Under the pieces are notes generated by a model. It made no database searches, was not told where the DNA came from, and saw only the letters and a program-made list of their open reading frames with translations. Shown here piece by piece: positions 26,428 to 36,247 of a DNA stretch of 64,000 bases. Every line of letters begins with the position of its first letter. Position 1 is the first letter of the stretch. Both the position numbers and the translations under genes were made by a program. The stretch comes from UBA10646 sp003456175 (GTDB lineage Bacteria; Bacteroidota; Bacteroidia; Chitinophagales; Chitinophagaceae). The stretch spans positions 49,904-113,903 of the forward strand of contig DALYLQ010000003.1 of NCBI GenBank assembly GCA_031976225.1, written 5' to 3'.

Positions 26428-26825
26428 GCATGTTAATAATCTCCACCAAGCCTACAAATACCAACAAGCATTAGTAAAACCGAGGGTTTTGCCTATTTTT
26501 GACGTAACTGCCCGTTGGGCAGCCCGACAATATATATAAGATGGTATCGGCAGTAAGTACAATTGGCAACTGCCGTTGCGTCGCACACTTGAACTTTTGT
26601 ATTTTATGGCAGCAACAATCGTTTGTTGCCTCAATATATATACCCAACACAGCTTAAGTTATTAGCTGTGCCGTATAATTATGGTACGCCTGCTTGCTCA
26701 TAGTAGCACAGGTGTTGAAGTGAGTGACACAACACAAGCTACTTGCTTGCATACAGCTCGTTACAATCATATCTTATCGTATAGCGTCGCCAATACATTT
26801 ACCATCAACGAAAAATTGAGATAGC
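26428..26825 (+). other. 398-bp spacer with several hairpins, no gene seen
   Basis: No convincing ORF on either strand. Short inverted repeats follow one another: CTGCCC-GTT-GGGCAG near 26509, CGGCAGT...ACTGCCG near 26548-26576, GCAACA...TGTTGC near 26610-26628, and CACAGCT...AGCTGTG near 26648-26670. This looks like a structured leader or small RNA, or decayed repeats. It lacks the marks of tmRNA, RNase P RNA or SRP RNA that I can recognise. The dispersed word is absent here. Confidence 0.35.
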
Positions 26826-28247
26826 ATGGGTTGTGGAAGTTGTGGCACCAAAGGTGCCGATGGCAAACCATCGGGCTGTAAAAGCAACGGCGGTTGCAGC
26901 AGCGGTGGTTGTAACAGAATGAATGTGCACGATTGGCTTCGTAATTTGCCCTTTAGTGATCCTGAAAGTAACTGTAGGGTAATAGAAGTATCGTTCAAGC
27001 AGGGTAGCCGTAAAGAGTTTTTCAGAAATACCACACTCCAATACTTTGAAAAAGGAGATTTGGTTACCGTAGAAGGTGTAAGTGGTTACGATGTTGGCGA
27101 AGTAAGCCTTACTGGCGAATTAGTAAGGTTACAAATGAAGAAAATGGGCGTTGCAGAAGATAGCCCCGAAATGAAAAAAATACTTCGTCGCAGCCATGAG
27201 AAAGATATTGAAAGCTACCAGTATCAGAAAAGCAGAGAGCAAGAAGTGCTTGCACGTAGCCGAGCCATAGCTCGCCAGCTAAACTTACAAATGAAGTTAA
27301 GTGAGGTAGAAATTCAGGCCGATGGCAAAAAAGCTACTTTCTTTTATACCGCCGATGATCGGGTAGATTTTAGAGAAATGATTAAAATTTTTGCCGGCGA
27401 TTTCAAGCTAAAAGTTGAAATGCGGCAAATTGGCATCCGCCAAGAAGCAGCCAAAGTAGGTGGAATTGGCAGTTGCGGCCGAGAGTTATGCTGTAGTACA
27501 TGGCTACACGATTTCAAAAGTGTAAATACCACAGCAGCACGTTACCAGAATTTAAGTATTAACCAAACTAAGTTGAGCGGGCAATGTGGCCGCTTAAAAT
27601 GCTGTTTAAACTACGAGCTCGATACTTACCTTGATGCACTTCAACACTTCCCGAACGATGCCGAAGTATTAGAAGTACAACGTGGTAGAGCCATCCTAAT
27701 AAAAAAAGATATTTTCAAGAACCTCATGTGGTACATACTGCCCGATAATAACAAGCAGTATCCCCTTACCATTGAAAGGGTTCGCGAAATACGCATGCTT
27801 AACCGCCAAGGCCAACAACCCGACGAACTCGGTGCGGTTGAATTGGTGGGTGGCAAGCCTAAAGCAATAGAGCCGCAGTTTGTAGATGTAGTCGGACAAA
27901 TAAGCCTGCGTAGCCTAGAGCGTACCCAACAGCGTAAGCGCAACGAAGAGCGTCGTGGCCAGCATGTACAGCAGCGCCAACAACAGCCTCGTCCTAACAA
28001 CAAGCCCGGTCAGCCTATGGGTAATAGGCCGCCACAAGGCAATCAAGATGGTGGTAAGCCACAACCGCCACGAAACGAACAGCGACCACCGCAACAACGG
28101 CCACAGCAAGGTGGTCAAGGTGGTGGCAGGCCACCGCATAACGGTCCGCATAAAAGACCACCACAAAGCGGCCGTCCACAGGGTAATAAGCCAGGTGGTA
28201 ATGGCGGCAACAAACCACCACAATCACCTTCAGATCATAAAGATTAA
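26826..28247 (+). CDS. ricT: PSP1-domain protein RicT (YaaT-like)
   Basis: A 473-residue protein. The Cys/Gly-rich N-terminus (MGCGSCGTKG...CSSGGC, residues 1-30) is unusual and could bind metal or an Fe-S cluster. The PSP1 domain spans about 60-300, with GGIGSCGRELCCSTWL (about 217) and GRLKCCLNYELDTY (about 258) as the diagnostic Cys motifs of RicT, which in Bacillus works with RicA/RicF on RNase Y and carries [4Fe-4S] clusters. Residues about 365-473 are an R/Q/P/G/N-rich disordered tail that may bind RNA. It follows holB after a structured 398-bp spacer. Confidence 0.9.
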   Translation: MGCGSCGTKGADGKPSGCKSNGGCSSGGCNRMNVHDWLRNLPFSDPESNCRVIEVSFKQGSRKEFFRNTTLQYFEKGDLVTVEGVSGYDVGEVSLTGELVRLQMKKMGVAEDSPEMKKILRRSHEKDIESYQYQKSREQEVLARSRAIARQLNLQMKLSEVEIQADGKKATFFYTADDRVDFREMIKIFAGDFKLKVEMRQIGIRQEAAKVGGIGSCGRELCCSTWLHDFKSVNTTAARYQNLSINQTKLSGQCGRLKCCLNYELDTYLDALQHFPNDAEVLEVQRGRAILIKKDIFKNLMWYILPDNNKQYPLTIERVREIRMLNRQGQQPDELGAVELVGGKPKAIEPQFVDVVGQISLRSLERTQQRKRNEERRGQHVQQRQQQPRPNNKPGQPMGNRPPQGNQDGGKPQPPRNEQRPPQQRPQQGGQGGGRPPHNGPHKRPPQSGRPQGNKPGGNGGNKPPQSPSDHKD

Positions 28248-28321
28248 GCATTAAAAAGCAGCGAAACAAAACGAATCATAGTCTTAAAGGCTGTATTTGA
28301 AATGACTAATCTATGAAAGGG

Positions 28322-28352
28322 TACGGGTCGCCAAAGGCGACCCGTATTTTTT
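28322..28352 (+). terminator. Rho-independent terminator after ricT
   Basis: TACGGGTCGCC-AAA-GGCGACCCGTA followed by six T. The arms share GGGTCGCC with the terminator after meaB. Confidence 0.93.
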
Positions 28353-28359
28353 GCTATCT

Positions 28360-28374
28360 ACCTTACGGTAAATG
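28360..28374 (+). repeat. Dispersed 15-bp word, intergenic copy
   Basis: ACCTTACGGTAAATG, exact, 8 bp after the ricT terminator and 43 bp before the gpmI start. Confidence 0.93.
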
Positions 28375-28417
28375 CGATTCGCAACAGCAACAGCATTTTG
28401 CATTTATCTTTACCCAC

Positions 28418-29938
28418 ATGAGTAAGAAAACCATTTTAATCATTATGGATGGCTGGGGCTTAGGCAAGGTAACCAACGCCGATGCCATACAGCAAGCGAA
28501 TACCCCTTTTGTAGATAGCTTATATCACCAATATCCAAATGCTACGTTGGTAACCTGTGGCGAAGCCGTAGGCCTTCCCGATGGGCAAATGGGCAACAGT
28601 GAAGTTGGTCACCTGAATTTAGGGGCGGGGCGTATTGTGTATCAAGAATTGCAACGTATTAATGTAGCCATTCGTAATGGCTCATTTGCAGCAAACAGTA
28701 GCTTGCAACAAGCTATTGCCTACGCTAAAACAAACAACAAGCCATTACACTTAATTGGCTTGGTAAGCGATGGCGGTGTACATAGCCACCTACATCATGT
28801 AATGGCTATTACCGATGCTTGTAAGGCTGCAGGCTTAACAGAAGTATACATCCACGCATTTACCGATGGCCGCGATTGCGATCCTAAAAGCGGTTACGGT
28901 TTCATAGACCAACTACAACAACACTTACAACAAAGTGTAGGTACCATTGCTTCTATTACCGGAAGATACTATGCAATGGATAGAGATAAGCGTTGGGAGC
29001 GTGTAAAGCTTGCTTACGATGCGTTAGTACATGGTGTAGGAGAAGCTAGTAGCGACCTTCTTGCTAGTATTACAGCTAGCTACGAAGCTGGTGTAACCGA
29101 TGAGTTCATTAAACCTATTGTGAACAAACATTTACCGCAAGGTAAAGGTACTATTGCCAATGGCGATGCCGTGATTTGTTTCAACTTTAGAACCGATCGT
29201 TGCCGCGAAATTACCGAAGTGCTTACGCAAAAGGCATTTCCTGAGCAGCAAATGCAGCCTCTTGAACTGCATTACACCACTATGACGGAGTACGATAAAA
29301 CATTTAATAACGTACACGTAATTTTTGAAACCGATAACCTTAACAATACACTTGGAGAGGTGTTGGCAGCACATGGCAAAACGCAAATTCGTATTGCCGA
29401 AACAGAAAAATATCCGCACGTAACCTTCTTTTTTAGTGGCGGTAGAGAGCAGCCTTTCGATGGTGAAGAACGCCTAATTGTGGCTAGTCCGAAGGTGGCC
29501 ACTTACGATTTGCAACCCGAAATGAGTGCTCAAGGTATTACAGATACGTTGGTTCCTAAAATAGAAGCCGAAGCAGCCGACTTCATTTGTTTGAACTTTG
29601 CTAACGCCGATATGGTGGGCCATACGGGTGTATTTAGTGCTGTTGTGAAAGCTGTTGAAACGGTAGACGCTTGTGTGCAGCGTGTGGTAACAGCAGGCCT
29701 AGCACATGGCTATACCATTTTGCTTACTGCCGATCACGGTAACGCCGATTTTATGGTGAACGACGATGGTAGTCCGAACACACAACACTCATTAAATCTT
29801 GTACCACTATTTGTTATTGGTAGTAATACTGTAACACAAGTGAAGGCGGGTAAGTTAGGCGATATTGCCCCCACCATTTTACATCTCATGAACTTGCCAA
29901 TACCACCCGAAATGTCGGGCGAAGTATTGGTGAGCTAA
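28418..29938 (+). CDS. gpmI: 2,3-bisphosphoglycerate-independent phosphoglycerate mutase
   Basis: A 506-residue Mn-dependent glycolytic enzyme interconverting 3- and 2-phosphoglycerate. ATG 28418 gives MSKKTILIIMDGWGLG, the normal family start; the open frame reaches upstream through the terminator region without meaning. The phospho-serine lies in MGNSEVGHLNLGAGR (about 59-73), and SDGGVHSH (about 118), DGRDCDP (about 148), FRTDRCREIT (about 257), ADMVGHTG (about 440) and DHGNADFM (about 469) carry the metal ligands. Complete and of normal length. A dispersed-word copy is read H-L-P-Q-G in the middle of it. Confidence 0.96.
   Translation: MSKKTILIIMDGWGLGKVTNADAIQQANTPFVDSLYHQYPNATLVTCGEAVGLPDGQMGNSEVGHLNLGAGRIVYQELQRINVAIRNGSFAANSSLQQAIAYAKTNNKPLHLIGLVSDGGVHSHLHHVMAITDACKAAGLTEVYIHAFTDGRDCDPKSGYGFIDQLQQHLQQSVGTIASITGRYYAMDRDKRWERVKLAYDALVHGVGEASSDLLASITASYEAGVTDEFIKPIVNKHLPQGKGTIANGDAVICFNFRTDRCREITEVLTQKAFPEQQMQPLELHYTTMTEYDKTFNNVHVIFETDNLNNTLGEVLAAHGKTQIRIAETEKYPHVTFFFSGGREQPFDGEERLIVASPKVATYDLQPEMSAQGITDTLVPKIEAEAADFICLNFANADMVGHTGVFSAVVKAVETVDACVQRVVTAGLAHGYTILLTADHGNADFMVNDDGSPNTQHSLNLVPLFVIGSNTVTQVKAGKLGDIAPTILHLMNLPIPPEMSGEVLVS
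29129..29143 (-). repeat. Dispersed 15-bp word, coding copy
   Basis: CATTTACCGCAAGGT, read K-H-L-P-Q-G-K in gpmI, with CAA in place of the stop-forming TAA. Confidence 0.9.
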
Positions 29939-29959
29939 GGCGTCATGTTACAGAATATT

Positions 29960-29985
29960 AAGGCAGCTATTAGCTGCCTTTTTTA
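29960..29985 (+). terminator. Rho-independent terminator after gpmI
   Basis: AAGGCAGCT-ATT-AGCTGCCTT followed by a T run, 22 bp after the stop. Confidence 0.92.
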
Positions 29986-29993
29986 GTACCATA

Positions 29994-30038
29994 ACCTTGC
30001 GGTAAATGGTGTAGAAACTTTGACATTTACCGTAAGGA
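29994..30038. repeat. Inverted pair of the dispersed word after a terminator
   Basis: ACCTTGCGGTAAATG (29994-30008) and CATTTACCGTAAGGA (30024-30038) around a 15-nt spacer, directly after the gpmI terminator and 111 bp before the subtilase start. The flanking genes are in the same direction. Confidence 0.88.
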
Positions 30039-30149
30039 AAATGTATCAGCAGTTAAAGATGATGTGAATTTTATCTACTGTTTTGGCTAACAACTGTTAT
30101 TTCAATAAATTGAAACGCTTTTTTCTACTACTTTTTTAAACGTTATTGA

Positions 30150-33100
30150 ATGCGGAAGTTATTTCTACTTTTCGTTGCTGCTACTTTAATGGGCAGCACT
30201 TCTTATGGACAAGTAAAAGTGCGGTTGAAAACGGGAGAGTTCGTTAATACACAACCGCAGTTGCATCCGGGTAATAGTTCGACTAGTTTTCAAGCGTGCT
30301 TGTACGAGGGTAACTATCATGTATGGTTACAGTTTAACCAAATACCCACAGATGCAACAAAGCAAGCGTTGGCGGCGGCTGGTATACGCCTTTTGCAGTA
30401 TGTACCTAACAATACCTATATCGCTACTATTCCTGCAACATTCAGTGATTATCAGCGTTTGGCACAATGGCAAGTATATAGCGTAATGGCACCTGTGAGC
30501 TATGCCAAAATAGACCCTACACTTAGAGATGCAAGCAGCATTCAGTGGGCTGTACTTAACGATACCATCCGTAAGGTTACAGTGGTAATTGATAAAAGTG
30601 TTGCTACTACGCAAGCTGTACAAGCTTTACAGCAATGGGTACCTGAATTTAAATATACTGCTGCAACTGCTGCCGATGCTATTGAGGCAGAAGTATCTAT
30701 GCGTAACATTGAGTTGTTAGCTAAGCACCCTCTAGTGCATTATATTGAGCCTATTTCCGCCCCTGCAACAATAGAAGATATTCAAGCAACTACCGCACAC
30801 AGAAATACTAATGTTAATACGAGTGATAATTTTGTACGCGGACGAAAATTAAATGGCAGCGGTGTTGTAATTACGATGGGCGACGATGGATTTGTTGGTC
30901 CGCATGTTGATTTTGCTGGCCGTATTGAAGTGAATGCCATCGGTAATAGTGGAAGCCATGGCGATCACGTTGCTGGTATTATTACAGGTGCTGGCAATTG
31001 GAACCCAACCGTAGTGGGTAATGCCCCTGGCGCAACCCTGCGAGTGTACGATAACTACAACGATTTAAATCAAATACCGAACATATACACGTTTAACAAT
31101 GTGCGTTTAACATCACATTCGTTAGGCCAATCGTGCAACGCAGGCTACAATACCGATGCACGTAACCATGATATTCAATTAAGAACCTACCCTGCATTAA
31201 TGCATGTGCATTCTGCTGGTAATTCAGGTGGAGAGACTTGTGGTGGTATTAGCGGTGGCTGGAGAACAATTACCGGAGGGTTAAAAGCTTCTAAAAATAG
31301 TATGGCAGTGGCTAACGTTACTAAAACCGATGCTATTGCCGGTACAAGTAGTAAAGGCCCTACACCTGATGGCCGAATTAAGCCCGATATTGCTGCTGTT
31401 GGCACCAATGTTAATTCTACACAGCCCAGTAACTTATATACGCTTTTAAGCGGAACCTCTATGGCATGTCCGGCTGTTACAGGTAATCTTGCTGTATTGT
31501 ACCAAGCATTTCGCTTGCGTAATAATGGTAACGATCCTAATGCTGGTTTAATTAAAGCCATTGCTTTAAATACTGCCGATGATCTTGGCAACCCTGGTCC
31601 AGATTTTACATTTGGTTGGGGAAGAATCAATACGTTGCGAGCAGTAGAATGTATTGAACAAAATCGTTATTTAAGTGGTACGGTAACACAAGGTCAAACG
31701 GTAACACATAACATTAACGTTCCTGCGAACGTAGCAACTGCTAAAATTATGACTTACTGGGTAGATCCGGAAGCCTTTAGCGGTGCAGCCGTAGCGTTGG
31801 TGAACAATATTAATACACGTGTAACAAACGCGGGCGGAAGTACCGTGTACCACCCGTGGATTATGGATGCAGGTCTTATTCCTACAGCTTTTAGTTGTGC
31901 GGCGCCCGCTGTAGTAGGTAGCGAATTTGTAACCGACAATATCAACAACGTAGAACAAGTACAGCTCGATAATCCTGCTGCTGGTAATTATACCTTAAGT
32001 GTTAGGGGAGAGTCAATTACTGATGGTCCGCAAACTTATTTTGTGGTTATAGAATACTATTACAACAATAATGTTCGTTTGGTATATCCGTTCGGTGGTG
32101 AAAGTTTTGTACCTGGTGAGTTGCAGCGTATCCGTTGGGATGCAAGTGCTGTATCGGCCACTTTCGCACTCGATTATACCACCGACGGTGCTACCTGGCT
32201 ACCTATTACCTCAAACTTAAGTAGTAGTACACGTCATTTCGATTGGACAGTACCTAGCATTACCACAGGTAGTGCAAGGGTTCGTGTATTGCCCGCGACG
32301 GTATTACCTCTGAAAGCGATACGGTATTTGCTATCGTAGGTGTTCCAACTATCAATAATATTACTGCTACTTGTGCAGGTACTTCTACTGTTGAAGTAGC
32401 CCCAGTACCCGGTGCTACAGCATATGATGTTATAAAGCTTGGCGATCGCTTTATGGAGCAAGTGGCAACCAGCACTTCACCAACAATTTTGGTGAGTGGT
32501 ATAGTTACAGGTGCAGAAGAGTTATTAGCCGTACGTGCTCGTGTAGGTGGTATGCGTGGTCGGCGTTCGTTACCACAATCGCATATTAACCTATCTAATG
32601 CTACTTGTGCGTTGCCTTTACAGTTATTACACTTTAGCGGGCAAAAGCAAAACAAGCAGCAAGCACTACTTACATGGGAAACGGCCTTTGAAAGTGAGTT
32701 AACACAGTTTGTAGTAGAGCGTAGTACCGATGCTAATTTTAGCGAGGTAACAATAGTGGGTACTGCGCAGCCGCGTAATACTGCACAACAAAGTAAATAC
32801 CAAGTAGTTGATACTAAAATATTTACAGCAGGTACTTACTACTATCGCTTGCGTACCGATGAGCGTACACGTACTAGCTATAGTCGTATTGTTGCTATCA
32901 ACTTTACAGAGGTTAATACAGCCATGCAAGTGTACCCTCAACCAGCTAAAGATGTGTTCTATATCATGAGCAATGGTAATTACCCTGCTGCTCAAATTAT
33001 GTTGCACAATGCATCGGGTAAGGTAGTATATCAACAAAACATGGGCTTACGTAATGGTGTAAGTGTAACTGTACCTGTAGGCAATGTTGCAAGTGGTGTA

Positions 33101-33169
33101 TACTACTTAACCATTACCAATGCTACTGATAAGCAAGTGGTATATAAAGGCACCGTTACTATTTTATAA
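30150..33169 (+). pseudogene. Type IX-secreted subtilisin-like (S8) protease split by a frameshift
   Basis: The first frame (30150-32339) has a signal peptide, a prodomain (about 25-225) and an S8 catalytic domain: Asp in VVITMGDDGF (about 245), His in GSHGDHVAG (273), Asn in HSAGNSGG (358) and Ser in LSGTSMACP (437). It ends early. From about 32288 another frame continues without a break as IARDGITSESDTVFAIVGVP and on to 33169, giving a repeat domain and a C-terminal sorting domain (YPQPAKDVFYIMS...GTVTIL) of the type IX kind. One missing base near 32288 would restore a protein of about 1006 residues. Real lesion or assembly error. Confidence 0.87.
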
Positions 33170-33190
33170 CAGCGTTATAGGTATACTGAT

Positions 33191-33231
33191 AATACAGATG
33201 GGGTTCGGCTTCGCCGAACCCCATCTGTATT
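33191..33231. terminator. Two-way Rho-independent terminator after the subtilase
   Basis: A perfect 19-bp stem (33191-33209 with 33213-33231), loop TTC, between the convergent subtilase and trypsin-like genes. Confidence 0.93.
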
Positions 33232-33239
33232 AATGACTA

Positions 33240-33254
33240 TCCTTACGGTAAATA
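33240..33254 (+). repeat. Dispersed 15-bp word, intergenic copy
   Basis: TCCTTACGGTAAATA, 9 bp after the terminator and 9 bp before the trypsin-like protease stop. Confidence 0.85.
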
Positions 33255-33262
33255 CACAATAT

Positions 33263-34453
33263 TTACAAAGGCACTTTTAAATTGGGTGCCGTGTGCAACA
33301 AGTCATCTAAATGCTGCGAAATAATACCGTAGTTAAAATTATCACTAACACGAAGGCCACAATAATTGATTGCAACCAACCTGCCAAGTGTATCAAATAC
33401 AGGGCCACCACTACTACCCGGAAGCGTAGGAATACTATACAATACTCTATAATCATCACTTTCTTGCGTTGCTTCGCCCTTGGTAAGCTGCACTTTGATA
33501 CCTCTCGTGGTTTTTGCAACTGAAGGCCCATGGTTGTAGCCTAATAAAAATAGCGGACTCGTAGTTGCAATAATTTCTGAAGCCTTCAATGGTCGGCCAT
33601 AGGTAGTATCAGAAACATTAAATTGATCAATACATACTGCACCATCTGGAATGCTAGTTTGATCTAGTTGAATGATAGCTAAATCAACCTCTTTATTGCG
33701 TGTTAAGCTGTGTATATGAGCACTATAGGTTTGTTCATTCAAGGTGCTTGCATCTAGTGTAACACGTAGTGCTTTTGTAACAAGGCTAATGCTTCCACTT
33801 TCCCTTGCCTGTACTTCAATAGTTTGTATTAAGGCAACCATTGAATCAATGGTGTGCTGTAATGCAGTTTGCGAAAGAACGTTTGGTTCATCGTCGTAAA
33901 CAGCCACTGCAGTACTATCGGTGGTAGTGGTACTCTTCTGCCGCATGGTGCTCCAAATAGCCTCCGGAACATTTGTTACGATAAAATTGCTATCGGTAGC
34001 AAAACGCTCCTTATAATCATTAATATGATGTTCGAGTAGCTGTACTTCATCGTCACGCTGTTCTAGTAGTAGGCTTGGCAGCCGCTTACTTATATCATCA
34101 ACATCTGATAGCAGTTGTGGTAAAGGCGCAACTACATGAAAATTGGTAGCAATCAATCCTTTGCTACCAACAAAAAAGCCTGTACCGTAATGTGTTTCGG
34201 CTTTTGCAGCAACGTTAGCCTCATTAAAATCTAGCTGCAAATAATCAGCGTTTGGCTCATTGAAGTAGGCTGTTTTGCCATTGCTGAAAACAATCTTGTA
34301 ATAGCTCTCACTTTCAATCATTACCACGCCTTTGCTGAATTTTTTAAAAACCCCATCTGCGTTTAAAGGAGCCGGCGTATGAGTAGTAGTATTGCTGCTG
34401 CAACTAGCGAGTAACAAAACGGTACTTCCTATAATGGTGCTTAACTTGAACAT
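33263..34453 (-). CDS. Trypsin-like (S1C/HtrA-type fold) serine protease lipoprotein
   Basis: The 396-residue product has lipobox LLLASCSS (Cys about 18) and a trypsin-like fold. The catalytic triad is His in LIATNFHVVAP (about 107), Asp in KEVDLAIIQL (about 257) and Ser in TLPGSSGGPVFD (about 352). A charged helical insertion (about 115-230) separates His and Asp. No PDZ domain follows, unlike DegP. It is probably anchored in the outer membrane facing the periplasm. The substrate is unknown. Confidence 0.83.
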   Translation of the reverse strand: MFKLSTIIGSTVLLLASCSSNTTTHTPAPLNADGVFKKFSKGVVMIESESYYKIVFSNGKTAYFNEPNADYLQLDFNEANVAAKAETHYGTGFFVGSKGLIATNFHVVAPLPQLLSDVDDISKRLPSLLLEQRDDEVQLLEHHINDYKERFATDSNFIVTNVPEAIWSTMRQKSTTTTDSTAVAVYDDEPNVLSQTALQHTIDSMVALIQTIEVQARESGSISLVTKALRVTLDASTLNEQTYSAHIHSLTRNKEVDLAIIQLDQTSIPDGAVCIDQFNVSDTTYGRPLKASEIIATTSPLFLLGYNHGPSVAKTTRGIKVQLTKGEATQESDDYRVLYSIPTLPGSSGGPVFDTLGRLVAINYCGLRVSDNFNYGIISQHLDDLLHTAPNLKVPL

Positions 34454-34589
34454 ACTGCAAAGTAAGTTACTCTTATTACTTTACAGTAAATGTTGATACT
34501 TATACTACTGCCCATGGGCTGCCCGATGTGTAGGGGTAGTGCGTAGCACCGAAGCAAAGCGTAGCCCGTAACAGCGGGAACTTATGTAC

Positions 34590-34604
34590 ACCTTACGGTA
34601 AAAA
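34590..34604 (+). repeat. Dispersed 15-bp word, intergenic copy
   Basis: ACCTTACGGTAAAAA, 16 bp from the asnS terminator, on its far side from asnS. Confidence 0.85.
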
Positions 34605-34620
34605 GTTGATAGCCCCTAAT

Positions 34621-34654
34621 AACAAAGCCGATGCTTACGAGCATCGGCTTTGTT
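34621..34654 (-). terminator. Rho-independent terminator after asnS
   Basis: AACAAAGCCGATGC pairs with GCATCGGCTTTGTT around TTACGA, 14 bp beyond the asnS stop on the minus strand. Confidence 0.88.
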
Positions 34655-34667
34655 GTGGTATTGCGTT

Positions 34668-36119
34668 TTAAAACTCACAGTTTTTAGGTGTTCTAGCAAA
34701 AGGAATAACATCTCTAATGTTCGACATACCTGTAATAAATTGTACCATACGTTCAAAACCTAAACCGAAACCAGCATGTGGCACGGTACCAAAGCGGCGG
34801 GTATCTAAATACCAGAACAACTCTTCTGTAGGTATGCCCATTTCTTGCATGCGTGTTTCAAGTTTTTCTAAGCGTTCTTCGCGTTGGCTACCGCCTACAA
34901 TTTCGCCGATGCCAGGTGCTAAAATATCCATTGCGGCAACTGTTTCGCGGCCTTCGGCACAGCCATCATCTTGCCGCATGTAGAATGCTTTAATGGCTTT
35001 AGGATAGTTGGTTACAATTACTGGTTTTTTAAAGTGTTTTTCTACCAAGTAGCGTTCGTGTTCGCTCTGCATATCAATACCCCAAGCAACATCGTACTGA
35101 AATTTCTTTTTCTTGTAAGCGGGGCTTTGTAAGAGAATATCAATGGCTTCGGTGTATGTGATACGTTCAAAGTTGTTGTTGAGTACGAAGTTGAGTTTAT
35201 CGAGTAAGCCAAGTTCGCTGCGCTTGTCTTGCGGTAAGCTTTTTTCTTCTTCGGCGAGGCGTTGGTGCAAAAAGGCTAAATCGGCCTCGCAATGTTCCAT
35301 AGCGTACTGTATAATATACTTTATGAACGCCTCGGCTAAGTTCATATTATCTTCTAAATCGCAGAAAGCCATTTCTGGTTCTACCATCCAAAATTCGGCT
35401 AAGTGTCGGGTGGTATTACTGTTTTCGGCTCTGAAAGTAGGGCCGAAGGTATAAATTTCGCCTAAGGCAGTGGCGCCAAGCTCACCCTCAAGCTGTCCGC
35501 TTACGGTAAGGTTGGTACTTCTACCAAAAAAGTCTTCCTTAAAGTCAATATCGCCATGTTCGTTGCGAGGTGCGGTACCATTGAGTGGAAGTGTTGTTAC
35601 ACGGAACATTTCTCCTGCACCTTCTGCATCGCTAGCGGTAATGATAGGTGTGTGTAAATACACAAAACCACGTTCTTGAAAAAACTGATGTATGGCAAAG
35701 GCAACAGCGTTGCGTACACGAAATACAGCACTAAATGTATTGGTACGAAAGCGTAAGTGTGCTTTTTCTCTCAAAAATTCAAGGCTGTGTTTTTTAGGTT
35801 GTAGCGGATACTTTTCGCCGTCGCTATCGCCTAAAATTTCGAGGTTTTCTGCTACTAACTCTACCGATTGGCCCTTACCTAAGCTGGCAATAAGTTTGCC
35901 TGTGGCTTTAACGGCGGCACTGGTGGTGAGCCGTTTTAAAGTTTCTTCTGGTTGCGAGCCTAGTGGTAATACTACTTGTAGGTTGTGTATGGTGCTTCCA
36001 TCATTTACCGCAAGGAATTGATTATTTCTAAAACTACGTACCCAACCCATTACGGTAATTTGTTGCTCACTGGCCTCGGTACTTAGCACTGTTTTTATTT
36101 TGGTTCTTTTGTTAAACAT
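34668..36119 (-). CDS. asnS: Asparaginyl-tRNA synthetase
   Basis: A 483-residue class IIb synthetase charging tRNA-Asn. The N-terminal OB-fold anticodon-binding domain (about 15-110) contains ITVMGWVRSFRNNQFLAVNDGS. Class II motif 2 is GPTFRAENSNTTRHLAEFWMVEPE (about 218-241) and motif 3 is GFGLGFERMVQFI (about 452-464). WYLDTRRFGTVPHAG is the AsnS-specific block just before motif 3. Complete and of normal length. A terminator follows and a dispersed-word copy sits in the OB domain. Confidence 0.96.
   Translation of the reverse strand: MFNKRTKIKTVLSTEASEQQITVMGWVRSFRNNQFLAVNDGSTIHNLQVVLPLGSQPEETLKRLTTSAAVKATGKLIASLGKGQSVELVAENLEILGDSDGEKYPLQPKKHSLEFLREKAHLRFRTNTFSAVFRVRNAVAFAIHQFFQERGFVYLHTPIITASDAEGAGEMFRVTTLPLNGTAPRNEHGDIDFKEDFFGRSTNLTVSGQLEGELGATALGEIYTFGPTFRAENSNTTRHLAEFWMVEPEMAFCDLEDNMNLAEAFIKYIIQYAMEHCEADLAFLHQRLAEEEKSLPQDKRSELGLLDKLNFVLNNNFERITYTEAIDILLQSPAYKKKKFQYDVAWGIDMQSEHERYLVEKHFKKPVIVTNYPKAIKAFYMRQDDGCAEGRETVAAMDILAPGIGEIVGGSQREERLEKLETRMQEMGIPTEELFWYLDTRRFGTVPHAGFGLGFERMVQFITGMSNIRDVIPFARTPKNCEF
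36002..36016 (-). repeat. Dispersed 15-bp word, coding copy
   Basis: CATTTACCGCAAGGA, read F-L-A-V-N-D on the minus strand in asnS. Confidence 0.8.
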
Positions 36120-36247
36120 GCTTGCTTATTAAATATAACATCGATAATTTAAACACAAAGATAACGGCATATTGTGGAGTACAAATTGACAAGGGCTGCG
36201 AAAACCTCCTATATTCACGCAGTTAGAAAACGAAACAAGCGTAGCAA

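Noticed and set aside
28313..28417. Upstream extension of gpmI
   Set aside because: It runs through the ricT terminator and the word; the family start is at 28418.
35495..35515. TTACGGTAA core in asnS without the flanks
   Set aside because: Only the 9-bp core is shared. Similar core-only hits at 21764, 36051 and 45824 were also left out of the count.
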